Below are positions 1-5,682 of a stretch of DNA of 13,257 nucleotides, piece by piece. Made by a program: the position numbers and the translations under genes. The notes below the pieces were generated by a model. That model was not told the DNA's origin and ran no database searches. It was given only the letters and a program-made list of their open reading frames with translations. The stretch is from an uncultured Clostridia bacterium. GTDB taxonomy: Bacteria > Bacillota > Clostridia > Christensenellales > CAG-138. Each line of letters begins with the position of its first letter. Within the stretch, counting starts at the first letter, position 1. The stretch covers positions 1 to 13,257 of the forward strand of contig CAMHDC010000014.1 in assembly GCA_946183765.1 (NCBI GenBank), written 5' to 3'.

Positions 1-59
1 GCCTTTGCGCCGTTGCACAGACACACAAGGGCCAGCAGGAGCATAAACATACGTTTCAT
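1..59 (-). CDS. N-terminal fragment of a secreted or membrane protein (signal peptide)
   Basis: Only the first 19 codons lie in the window. They begin with ATG and read M-K-R-M-F-M, then a run of Leu, Ala, Val and Cys, then N-G-A-K. This is a basic n-region followed by a hydrophobic core, as in a Sec signal peptide. The Cys residues do not form a good lipobox. No Shine-Dalgarno site precedes the ATG; instead a TATACT box ends 6 nt before it. The gene is divergent from the cysteine-rich gene at 145. Function cannot be assigned from this fragment, and the call rests only on the start and the hydrophobic stretch. Confidence 0.5.
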   Translation of the reverse strand, partial: MKRMFMLLLALVCLCNGAK

Positions 60-65
60 GTTGGC

Positions 66-74
66 AGTATACCA
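66..74 (-). promoter_or_regulatory. Extended -10 box for the left-edge gene
   Basis: On the minus strand the sequence reads TGGTATACT, an extended -10 (TGn plus TATACT). No -35 is recognisable: at the expected distance there is only a run of C. The -10 ends 6 nt before the ATG at 59, so transcription would begin at or beside the start codon. Confidence 0.35.
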
Positions 75-80
75 TGCGCC

Positions 81-109
81 TTGCCTGGGGGGGAAGGGTG
101 TGCTATACT
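81..109 (+). promoter_or_regulatory. Sigma-A-type promoter of the cysteine-rich gene
   Basis: The -35 is TTGCCT (81-86), the spacer is 17 nt, and the -10 is TATACT (104-109) with the extended TG one base upstream. The predicted start near 116 gives a leader of about 30 nt containing an AGGGGG ribosome-binding site at 131-136. It lies back to back with the -10 box of the divergent left-edge gene. Confidence 0.65.
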
Positions 110-144
110 GAATTTACAAAAGATACGAAAAGGGGGTCTATCTC

Positions 145-390
145 ATGCGCTGCAGCTGCAAGGTGTGCGGCACCTATATGGTCCAGCGGGAGCAGGGCGT
201 GGAGAGTGGCTGCGTCTGCCCGCAGTGCTTCTATACCTGTTCAGCCTGCGTCACCCCCGAGGGCGGCCAGCCTCTGAGCCCGGATCAGCTGCGGACGGTG
301 CTCCTGAACCGTCAGTTCCTGGACCGGGAGGAGGAAGGTTATTCAGACCCCTTCCACGGCCCCATGAAGCCGGATGAGTACGAAGATTGA
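145..390 (+). CDS. Small cysteine-rich (zinc-ribbon-like) protein, function unknown
   Basis: An 81-residue protein. Eight cysteines sit in the first 35 residues at 3, 5, 8, 23, 25, 28, 32 and 35, giving CxCxxC, a 14-residue gap, then CxCxxCxxxCxxC. This spacing suggests one or two metal sites, probably zinc; that is inference. The remaining 46 residues are charged and soluble, with no membrane segment or signal peptide. ATG at 145 was chosen because AGGGGG precedes it by 8 nt and a good promoter lies upstream; the two longer frames overlapping this stretch lack such signals. It is a single-gene unit closed by the terminator at 398-421. I do not recognise the family with certainty and propose no function. 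Confidence 0.75.
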   Translation: MRCSCKVCGTYMVQREQGVESGCVCPQCFYTCSACVTPEGGQPLSPDQLRTVLLNRQFLDREEEGYSDPFHGPMKPDEYED

Positions 391-397
391 GCACATA

Positions 398-421
398 AAA
401 AAGAGCCATGCGGCTCTTTTT
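398..421. terminator. Bidirectional Rho-independent terminator
   Basis: An inverted repeat AAAAGAGCC / GGCTCTTTT with loop ATGC, flanked by A-rich sequence on the left and T-rich on the right. It can therefore stop transcription both ways. It separates the converging cysteine-rich gene (plus) and mnmE (minus). Confidence 0.85.
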
Positions 422-429
422 CTTATTCT

Positions 430-1731
430 CTATTTTCCTACACAGAATCGCGAGAAGATGCGGTCGATGACGGTGGCGTCCACGTCCCGGCCGGTGATAG
501 CGCCCAGATGATGCAGCGCCTCCCGGATATCCGTGGCAGCCAGGGTGAGCTCGTCTGCGTTTTGGGCGTGGTGCAAAGCGTCCCGGGCGTTTTCCAAAGC
601 CTTGATATGGCGCTCGTTGGTGATGGCTGCTCCCTCCCTGGCCCCGGACAGGGCCACGATGCGGCGCTTCAATTCGTCCAGGCCGTCACCTGTTTTGGCG
701 CTGACGGACAGCTCGCCGAAGGCGTCGTCCGTTTGAAGCAGGTCGCCCTTGCTGCGCAAGATCAGCCGGTTCTTCCCCGCCGTAAGGGCAAGAAGCTGTT
801 CGTCCTCCTCCGTCAGAGCTTGGGTGCCGTCCAGCAACAAAACCACCACGTCCGCCCGATCGAGGGCAGCCTTGGCCCGATCGATACCGATCTTTTCCAC
901 CAGATCGCCGCTGTCACGGATGCCCGCCGTGTCCACCAACCGCACAGGTACGCCGAAGAAGCTGGTTTCCTCGTCCAGAGTGTCCCGGGTGGTGCCCGGC
1001 AGATCCGTGACGATGGCTCGATCCGTGCCGATGAGGGCGTTCAAAAGGGAGCTTTTTCCCACGTTGGGCCGCCCCACCAGGGCCACGTAGACCCCTTCCC
1101 GCAGGACCCGGCCCTGCCGCCCTTCGTCGATCAGGGCGTTGATCTCCCGCCGTGCCTTCTGGAGGCTCTCCGGCAAGGCTAACGATACGTCCTCCTCCAC
1201 CTCGTCCGGATAATCCACCGCCGCGTCGATGGCGGACAGGCTGTCGATCAACAGTTCCTCTATGCCGCCGATACGTTCCGACAGCTTCCCGTGAAGCTGT
1301 TCGAGGGCGGCTTTCAAGCTCTCCTCCGCCCGGGCGGAGACCACGTCCATGACCGCCTCGGCTTCGGAAAGGTCCATCTTGCCGTTGAGAAAGGCCCGCT
1401 TGGTAAACTCCCCGGGCTCCGCGGGCCGGGCGCCGGTGCGGCTCAGCCGTTCCAGCAGCCGGGCCACCGTGCGGCTGCCCCCGTGGCAGGAGAGCTCCAG
1501 CATATCCTCCCCGGTGTAGGTCCCCTTCCCGGGCAGAAAGCAGGCCATGCCGTCGTCCAGCACTTTCTCCCCGTCCAACATATGGACGAAGCGGAGCATC
1601 CGGGGCGTTTTGCTCACGTCCCGGTCCAGCATCTCCCGGGCGATTGTCGGGCACAGCGGCCCGGACACCCGGATGAGGGCGATGGCCCCGCCGACGGCGG
1701 TGGACGGGGCGTAGATGGTGTCGACTGTCAT
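430..1731 (-). CDS. mnmE: tRNA-5-carboxymethylaminomethyluridine modification GTPase MnmE
   Basis: 433 residues, near the usual 450-460. MnmE with MnmG modifies U34 of certain tRNAs in the cytoplasm, using a tetrahydrofolate-bound one-carbon unit. The N-terminal folate-binding domain covers about 1-118. A helical domain flanks the G domain, which has G1 GRPNVGKS (220-227), G2 GTTRD (246-250) and G3 DTAG (267-270). The protein ends with the diagnostic C-x-GK (430-433, Cys catalytic in the family). The G4 motif reads SKGD (327-330) instead of NKxD. The ATG start has AGGGAGG 6 nt upstream. It is the last gene of the rpmH block; a hairpin-plus-U-run lies between jag and mnmE, and mnmG does not follow, unlike in most Bacillota. 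Identification is very secure. Confidence 0.97.
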   Translation of the reverse strand: MTVDTIYAPSTAVGGAIALIRVSGPLCPTIAREMLDRDVSKTPRMLRFVHMLDGEKVLDDGMACFLPGKGTYTGEDMLELSCHGGSRTVARLLERLSRTGARPAEPGEFTKRAFLNGKMDLSEAEAVMDVVSARAEESLKAALEQLHGKLSERIGGIEELLIDSLSAIDAAVDYPDEVEEDVSLALPESLQKARREINALIDEGRQGRVLREGVYVALVGRPNVGKSSLLNALIGTDRAIVTDLPGTTRDTLDEETSFFGVPVRLVDTAGIRDSGDLVEKIGIDRAKAALDRADVVVLLLDGTQALTEEDEQLLALTAGKNRLILRSKGDLLQTDDAFGELSVSAKTGDGLDELKRRIVALSGAREGAAITNERHIKALENARDALHHAQNADELTLAATDIREALHHLGAITGRDVDATVIDRIFSRFCVGK

Positions 1732-1744
1732 AGCTGCCTCCCTA

Positions 1745-1770
1745 CAAGAAAAGGGCCCGTTCGGGCCCTT
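1745..1770 (-). terminator. Terminator or attenuator between jag and mnmE
   Basis: On the minus strand an 8-bp GC-rich stem (AAGGGCCC / GGGCCCTT, loop GAAC) is followed by TTTTCTTG. It lies inside the 45-nt gap after jag and just upstream of the mnmE ribosome-binding site. No promoter for mnmE is visible in the gap, so readthrough, or a promoter inside jag, must feed mnmE. Confidence 0.7.
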
Positions 1771-1776
1771 GTTTCG

Positions 1777-2604
1777 TCAATCCTCGGGGGTGATGATGAC
1801 CCGGCGATTGGGCTCCTCGCCCTCAGAGTGGGTGGTGACGCCCCTGAAGCTCTGAAGCGCGGAATGGATCACCCGGCGCTCATAGGGATTCATGGGCTCC
1901 ATGGCGAAGGAACGGCCGGTCTTGGCCACCTTGAGGGCGTTGCGGCGGGCCAGGCGCTTGAGGGTATCCTCCCGACGGGCCCGGTAACCCTCGGTGTCGA
2001 TGGAGATGCGGCGGTAGCCGTTCTCCTTGCGGTCCTTGTTCTCATAGAGGGACACGATGTACTGGAGGGCGTCCAGAGTCTCGCCCCGCCGGCCGATGAG
2101 CAGGCCGTCCGTGTCGGAGTCGATCTTGAGCTTGATCCCTTCCTCGTTCTCGAAGGCGGACACGGTGCCGTTGACGCCCATTCGGTTCAACAGCTCCTGC
2201 AGGAATTTGGCCGAATCCAGTTCCTCAGCCAGCTCCTTGGAATAGGGCAGCTCCTCCACAGGCGCGGCAGCTTCCTTCTCCTCCCGGGGCTGTTCCCGAC
2301 GGCGGTCCGAACGCTTGTCGCCGCGGCCCCGACCGTCACGCCGATCGTCCTTGCGATCCCGACGCTCCCGGCGCTCTTCCCGCTGCTCCCGACGCTCCTC
2401 GTTGATGGCGGAAAAATCGGGGACCACCGGGGTCTCCCGCTCCACCAGGCGCACGATGGCGTTGCGGGCGCCGAAGCCGAAGATGCCCTTGCTTTCACTC
2501 TGCACGGTGATGATGTCCACCTGGTCGATGGTGACGCCCATCTCGTTCAGGCCGTGGAAGATCGCTTCGTCCACCGTCCTGCCGGAAAATTCCATACTTC
2601 TCAT
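1777..2604 (-). CDS. jag: RNA-binding protein Jag / KhpB (EloR)
   Basis: 275 residues with the full three-part layout of the family. The Jag-N domain is at about 1-53. A linker follows at 54-120, with a dense Arg/Glu/Asp tract at about 70-108. The KH domain is at about 130-205, with GRRG (171-174) as the RNA-gripping loop. The R3H domain is at about 206-275, with R243-xxx-H247. In other Firmicutes KhpB pairs with KhpA, binds RNA and links to cell elongation. ATG at 2604 begins 3 nt after the yidC stop, with AAGGAG inside the yidC end about 12 nt upstream; the next in-frame ATG (codon 4) would be further from it. yidC-jag adjacency is the conserved arrangement. A strong terminator follows. Confidence 0.95.
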   Translation of the reverse strand: MRSMEFSGRTVDEAIFHGLNEMGVTIDQVDIITVQSESKGIFGFGARNAIVRLVERETPVVPDFSAINEERREQREERRERRDRKDDRRDGRGRGDKRSDRRREQPREEKEAAAPVEELPYSKELAEELDSAKFLQELLNRMGVNGTVSAFENEEGIKLKIDSDTDGLLIGRRGETLDALQYIVSLYENKDRKENGYRRISIDTEGYRARREDTLKRLARRNALKVAKTGRSFAMEPMNPYERRVIHSALQSFRGVTTHSEGEEPNRRVIITPED

Positions 2605-2607
2605 GGG

Positions 2608-3669
2608 TCAGTTTTTCTCCTTTATCTGCTTAGCCGCCCGCTTGCGCTTGTCACGCTCGATGATATCGGGGAGCTTTTTGTTGATGATGACGTTGATGGC
2701 CGTGGCGATGACGTTGCTGAGGATCCAGTAGATGGAGAAGGTGGCGTCATACTGCCAGCAGAAGAACACGGACATGGCGGGCATGATGTACATCATGGTC
2801 TTGCCCATGTTGGCCGCCTGCGCGTTGGGATTGTTGGTATCCTGTTCCTTTTTGTTCTTGTTCTGCTGCTGCATGGACACCCAGGACAGCAGGAAAGAGG
2901 TGCCGCCGGCCAGGATGGGCAAGACGGCATAGCCGTTCACATAGCCCTTGTAGGCGTCGATGCAGGGGCCCATGATGGTCTCATAGGCGGTCAAAAAGGC
3001 GGTGTTGTCCTCGGCGAAGGTCAAAGCGCCGGCAGCGTCCTTCACAAAGAAGCCCATGCGAAGGAGCAGCTCGTCCAATGCCTGCTGATGCTCGGTGTAG
3101 AAGATGAACTTGTCGATGAAGGTGGCCTTGGTGGCGGCGAAGGTGCGCCAGAACTGCTCGCCGGTGAGGACGGCGGAGCTGGTCAGGTTGTCGGGACGCC
3201 AGATGTTGAGGATCCAGAAAAACTTATACTGATTGAACAGCTCGATGCCGGCCTGAGGATCCTTGTCCATGGTGAGGAGCAAGGAGAGCATCTGCTCGTT
3301 GGACCAGGCGCGGAAGGCGTTGATGAACATGAACAGCAGGGGCATCATGATGAGCAGGGGAAGGCAGCCGGACATGGTGCTGACGCCCTTCTCCTTCATG
3401 AGCTTGCTGCGCTCCTGGTTCATGCGCTTGGGATCGTTCTGATACTTCTTCATAAGGCGATCCAAATCCGGCTGGATCTCCTGCATCTGCACGGAAGACT
3501 TGCGGGACTTGATGTCGCTGAAGATGGTCAGGCAGCGAACGCCCAGGGTAAAGATGAAGATGGTGAGGACGATGGCATAGGAGGCCTGTATCCCGGAGGA
3601 CATGATGGACTCGTACAGCCACCGCATGCCGGCCAGCAGCCAGCGAGTGAGAAAGAAGGAATTAGTCAA
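2608..3669 (-). CDS. yidC: Membrane protein insertase YidC/Oxa1 family
   Basis: 353 residues. YidC inserts and folds membrane proteins, alone or with SecYEG. Predicted membrane segments are at about 29-50, 100-119, 246-267, 289-306 and 308-329. R45 in the first of these fits the conserved groove arginine. The cytoplasmic hairpin after segment 1 carries the family-like tract ending QPDL at about 66-69. The segment between membrane spans 2 and 3 (about 120-245) is much longer than in Bacillus SpoIIIJ and explains the greater total length. There is no N-terminal lipobox, unlike SpoIIIJ. The start codon is TTG, chosen for AAAGGAG 7 nt upstream. The C-terminus is Lys/Arg-rich, as is common for ribosome contact. 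It follows yidD by 30 nt. Confidence 0.95.
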   Translation of the reverse strand: MTNSFFLTRWLLAGMRWLYESIMSSGIQASYAIVLTIFIFTLGVRCLTIFSDIKSRKSSVQMQEIQPDLDRLMKKYQNDPKRMNQERSKLMKEKGVSTMSGCLPLLIMMPLLFMFINAFRAWSNEQMLSLLLTMDKDPQAGIELFNQYKFFWILNIWRPDNLTSSAVLTGEQFWRTFAATKATFIDKFIFYTEHQQALDELLLRMGFFVKDAAGALTFAEDNTAFLTAYETIMGPCIDAYKGYVNGYAVLPILAGGTSFLLSWVSMQQQNKNKKEQDTNNPNAQAANMGKTMMYIMPAMSVFFCWQYDATFSIYWILSNVIATAINVIINKKLPDIIERDKRKRAAKQIKEKN

Positions 3670-3699
3670 TGTTGCTCTCCTTTATAACCTGTGCCGTCA

Positions 3700-3909
3700 T
3701 CAGGGAACGGGGTCGTAGCCGCCTTTACAGAAGGGGTTGCAGCGAAGTATCCGCCATACGGCCAGGCCCGTGCCCTTCAGGGCACCGTATTTCGTGATCG
3801 CCTCCCAGGCATACTGGGAGCAGGTAGGGGTAAAGCGACAGCGCGCAGGAAAGCAGGGGGAGATATGCTTCTGATAGAATCGGATCATCCCGAGCAGAAT
3901 CTTCTTCAC
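3700..3909 (-). CDS. yidD: Membrane protein insertion efficiency factor YidD
   Basis: 69 residues, the normal size. It shows the family hallmarks: an amphipathic N-terminus (KKILLGMIRFYQKHISP), then CRFTPTCSQYA with conserved cysteines, then R-x-x-RCNPF and GGYDPVP at the C-terminus. In E. coli YidD lies at the inner membrane and aids YidC-dependent insertion. The start is GTG, overlapping the rnpA stop by 4 nt (GTGA), so translation is probably coupled. GGAGG lies about 10 nt upstream inside rnpA. The position between rnpA and yidC is the standard one. Confidence 0.96.
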   Translation of the reverse strand: MKKILLGMIRFYQKHISPCFPARCRFTPTCSQYAWEAITKYGALKGTGLAVWRILRCNPFCKGGYDPVP

Positions 3910-4271
3910 GGCTGCCGTGCCTCCGAAGGAGCGGGTTCCTCATATACGCCGGCCCGCTGCAAGGCGCTGATCATGCTTTTCTGCATGGACAGGAAGGGCG
4001 CCGTCAAAGCGGCGGACCGTGCGATGAAGATCAGGTTGTATCCGGGCTTCACCCGGGGCAGCAGCGGCGAAAAACACGCTTTCAGGCGGCGTTTGGCCCG
4101 ATTGCGCATGACGCTGTTCCCGATCTTTTTGGATACAGAAAAACCGACCTGGACCTTGTCCTTTCGGTTCCGGGCCGTCACCAATACGAAGCTTCCACCG
4201 CCGACCTGCCGGCCGGTCCGATAGGTGAATCGAAACTCCTTATGCCGTTTCAAGGAAAACGTCCGATTCAA
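3906..4271 (-). CDS. rnpA: Ribonuclease P protein component
   Basis: RnpA binds the catalytic RNase P RNA and helps tRNA 5' processing. The protein contains the RNR signature region S-V-M-R-N-R-A-K-R-R and the preceding VGFSVSKKIGN strand. The open frame extends up to a GTG at 4307 (133 residues). I place the start at the TTG at 4271 (121 residues, M-N-R-T-F-S-L-K-R) because that matches the usual length and N-terminus, and because the GTG directly abuts a predicted hairpin and has no Shine-Dalgarno site. The TTG also lacks a strong site, so the start remains uncertain. It overlaps yidD by 4 nt. Confidence 0.92.
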   Translation of the reverse strand: MNRTFSLKRHKEFRFTYRTGRQVGGGSFVLVTARNRKDKVQVGFSVSKKIGNSVMRNRAKRRLKACFSPLLPRVKPGYNLIFIARSAALTAPFLSMQKSMISALQRAGVYEEPAPSEARQP

Positions 4272-4307
4272 AAGCCGATCAATACTTTCCCGTAAATAGC
4301 AACGCAC

Positions 4308-4378
4308 GGCAAGCCATAGCCTGCCGCAGCGCTACAAAGTTGTGCGGCATAAGCCGCGTCGCGGAAGCTTCGCTTCCG
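4308..4378 (-). other. Structured rpmH-rnpA intercistronic RNA with three hairpins
   Basis: In the minus-strand transcript three inverted repeats follow one another. The first is CGGAAGC/GCTTCCG (4378-4362, loop GAA), the second GCGGC/GCCGC (4357-4344, loop TTAT), and the third GGCAGGC/GCTTGCC (4325-4308, one G-U, loop TATG). None is followed by a U-run, so they look like transcript stabilisers or processing signals rather than terminators. They could keep L34 output above RnpA output; that is inference. Confidence 0.5.
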
Positions 4379-4408
4379 ATCTCCGCCGACCGCTGAAGTC
4401 CTGATATC

Positions 4409-4543
4409 TCAGGCGCTCAGCTTCTTGCGGCCTTTGGCGCGCCTGCGCTTCAACACATTGCGGCCATCAGCAGTGGCCATGCGTTTACGAAAACCATGGA
4501 CCATGCTCCGCTGCCGTTTCTTAGGCTGGTAAGTGCGTTTCAT
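4409..4543 (-). CDS. rpmH: 50S ribosomal protein L34
   Basis: A 44-residue gene. It begins MKRTYQPKKRQRSMVHGFRK and ends with R-A-K-G-R-K-K-L-S-A. The length, the M-K-R-T-[YF]-Q-P start, the H-G-F-R-x-R-M core and the basic tail are diagnostic of L34. ATG at 4543 has GAGG 8 nt upstream. It is the first gene of the rpmH-rnpA-yidD-yidC-jag-mnmE block and sits about 72 nt downstream of the predicted transcription start of a perfect-consensus promoter. In most bacteria dnaA lies beside it; here the neighbour is carD on the same strand. Confidence 0.98.
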   Translation of the reverse strand: MKRTYQPKKRQRSMVHGFRKRMATADGRNVLKRRRAKGRKKLSA

Positions 4544-4578
4544 GCCATACACCTCACTTAGTTTAGAATATCTTCATG

Positions 4579-4598
4579 GAAAAAGCGCTCGACGCGCT
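4579..4598 (-). promoter_or_regulatory. Possible attenuator hairpin in the rpmH leader
   Basis: In the rpmH 5' leader a 5-bp stem AGCGC/GCGCT (loop GTCGA) is directly followed by five T. The stem is short, so termination would be weak. It is followed by a tiny frame ATG-AAG-ATA-TTC-TAA before the rpmH ribosome-binding site. Confidence 0.25.
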
Positions 4599-4621
4599 AT
4601 CCTCCAAAATGAACCTGCTCC

Positions 4622-4650
4622 ATTATACGGGAAAGGGTATGCCCTGTCAA
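4622..4650 (-). promoter_or_regulatory. Perfect-consensus sigma-A promoter of the rpmH operon
   Basis: TTGACA (4650-4645), a 17-nt spacer and TATAAT (4627-4622): every base matches consensus. The predicted start is near 4615, about 72 nt before rpmH. It lies 10 nt beyond the U-run of the carD terminator. Confidence 0.9.
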
Positions 4651-4660
4651 GCAAAATTTC

Positions 4661-4687
4661 AAAAGAAAATGCGGCGTTTCCGCCGCA
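4661..4687 (-). terminator. Rho-independent terminator of carD
   Basis: A 7-bp stem TGCGGCG/CGCCGCA closed by a GAAA tetraloop and followed on the minus strand by TTTTCTTTT. It lies 22 nt past the carD stop and insulates carD from the rpmH promoter. Confidence 0.9.
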
Positions 4688-4709
4688 GCCGATCCCGCCG
4701 TTTGCGGCT

Positions 4710-5183
4710 TTACGCGCCGCCTACCAGGGGGAGAAACTCCTCTTCCCCTCTGCCGCTGGATGCGCAGAGCTCCGCCACCAGGACCTGACGGGCGGTGAGG
4801 TACATCTTCCGCTCTCCCGCGGAGAGGCCCCGCTCCTGATCCCGCTTCATGAGGCACTTGACCACGTCGGCCACCACCAGGGCGTCCCCCTGCTTGAGCT
4901 TGTCCAGGTTCTCCCGATACCGCTGGTTCCAATTGTCGCTTTCCTGAGAGCAGTCGCCGGATTTGAGATACTCCACCACCTGGCCGCAGGTGCCCTCGTC
5001 GATCAACGGACGCAAGCCCACGCTTTCAGCATTCCTGACCGGCACCAGCGCCGTCATACGCCCCATGAGGAAACGCAGCAGATAATACTGGTTGGTTTCG
5101 CCCAGGATGCTTTGCTCCTGGATCGCTTCGACTTTACCCACCCCGTGCATGGGATAGCAAACCATATCGCCTACCTGAAACAC
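4710..5183 (-). CDS. carD: CarD/CdnL-family RNA polymerase-binding transcription regulator
   Basis: 157 residues, close to mycobacterial CarD. The N-terminal RNA polymerase-interacting domain (about 1-60) starts F-Q-V-G-D-M-V-C-Y-P-M-H-G-V-G and has the YYLLRF strand. The helical C-terminal domain has W85 in S-D-N-W-N-Q-R-Y, matching the tryptophan that wedges the open-complex bubble in the mycobacterial protein. RDQERGLSAGERKM (114-127) closely matches the family. CarD proteins stabilise open complexes, notably at rRNA promoters. The start is GTG, with AGGAGG 10 nt upstream. It is a single-gene unit with two tandem promoters and its own terminator. Confidence 0.93.
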   Translation of the reverse strand: MFQVGDMVCYPMHGVGKVEAIQEQSILGETNQYYLLRFLMGRMTALVPVRNAESVGLRPLIDEGTCGQVVEYLKSGDCSQESDNWNQRYRENLDKLKQGDALVVADVVKCLMKRDQERGLSAGERKMYLTARQVLVAELCASSGRGEEEFLPLVGGA

Positions 5184-5217
5184 GCGCAGCCTGCCTCCTT
5201 TCCCTATAACTGGTTTA

Positions 5218-5247
5218 AGTATACCACAGGCTTCCCGAAGTTGTCAA
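5218..5247 (-). promoter_or_regulatory. Proximal carD promoter
   Basis: TTGACA (5247-5242), an 18-nt spacer and TATACT (5223-5218), with TG one base before the -10. The predicted start near 5211 gives a leader of about 28 nt carrying the AAGGAGG site of carD. Confidence 0.8.
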
Positions 5248-5273
5248 AGAGAAATTTAGTTAAAAATTTTCAT

Positions 5274-5302
5274 ATTATAGTACAGGTGTTATAGCATGTC
5301 AA
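5274..5302 (-). promoter_or_regulatory. Distal carD promoter (perfect consensus)
   Basis: TTGACA (5302-5297), a 17-nt spacer and TATAAT (5279-5274). It lies about 55 bp upstream of the proximal promoter and reads into it. The sequence between the two is AT-rich and shows no terminator. Confidence 0.8.
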
Positions 5303-5337
5303 GTATTTTTTCGGAGCGTTTTTCGAGCTCCGACGCC

Positions 5338-5373
5338 AAAAACGAAAAACAGAACGCCATAGCGTCCTGTTTT
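5338..5373 (-). terminator. Rho-independent terminator after the lipoprotein gene
   Basis: On the minus strand a 12-bp stem AAAACAGGACGC/GCGTTCTGTTTT (one G-U pair, loop TATG) is followed by TCGTTTTT. It ends the spoIID-trmN6-lipoprotein unit before the carD promoters. Confidence 0.85.
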
Positions 5374-5397
5374 CACTTGAATCTTTTTTCGGTTCGG

Positions 5398-5652
5398 TCA
5401 CGGGTTGCCGCCGTCCGTTCCTGCGCTCGTCATCGGGCTGGCCGAAGGGCTGATCGCTTCGGAAGCCATGGGCGTCTCGCTGGGCACGGGGACGACGGTG
5501 ACGACGGCCGTAGCCGCAGGCGCCATAGTGGCCGTCCATGTGGGCACAGCGGTGGCCGTAGGCTTGACGCTGGCGCGGCAGGTACAGCCGCCCAGCAGCG
5601 CGATGACGGTCAGCACCGTACCGAGAAAGATCCGGATCTTATTTCGTTCCAA
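5398..5652 (-). CDS. Small lipoprotein with Thr/Pro/Ala/Ser-rich tail, function unknown
   Basis: 84 residues from a TTG start. This TTG is chosen because AAGGAGG lies 8 nt upstream; the longer frame from 5673 begins inside the ribosome-binding region. M-E-R-N-K-I-R is followed by a hydrophobic core and lipobox L20-G-G-C23, so lipid attachment at C23 and an extracellular location are expected. After the lipobox the protein is a low-complexity Thr, Pro, Ala, Ser and Val tract with two Trp/Met positions, probably disordered. I recognise no enzymatic domain. It lies 30 nt after trmN6 and is followed by a strong terminator, so it is the last gene of the spoIID unit. Confidence 0.72.
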   Translation of the reverse strand: MERNKIRIFLGTVLTVIALLGGCTCRASVKPTATAVPTWTATMAPAATAVVTVVPVPSETPMASEAISPSASPMTSAGTDGGNP

Positions 5653-5682
5653 GGGGCATACCTCCTTTTTCAAGTGATGCCC

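Noticed and set aside
1291..3687. A 798-codon open frame on the plus strand, antisense to mnmE, jag and yidC
   Set aside because: It is codon-aligned with all three genes, whose frames happen to share one register. It stays open because TTA, CTA and TCA codons are rare in GC-rich genes. The translation is low-complexity (His, Gly, Leu, Asp) with no recognisable domain or ribosome-binding site.
4544..4709. Replication origin next to rpmH
   Set aside because: No DnaA-box repeats or AT-rich unwinding tract were seen. The gap holds a terminator, a promoter and the rpmH leader.
4533..5294. Plus-strand 253-codon frame antisense to carD
   Set aside because: It runs through the rpmH and carD promoters and the carD terminator and has no family-like features. 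carD on the other strand is clear.
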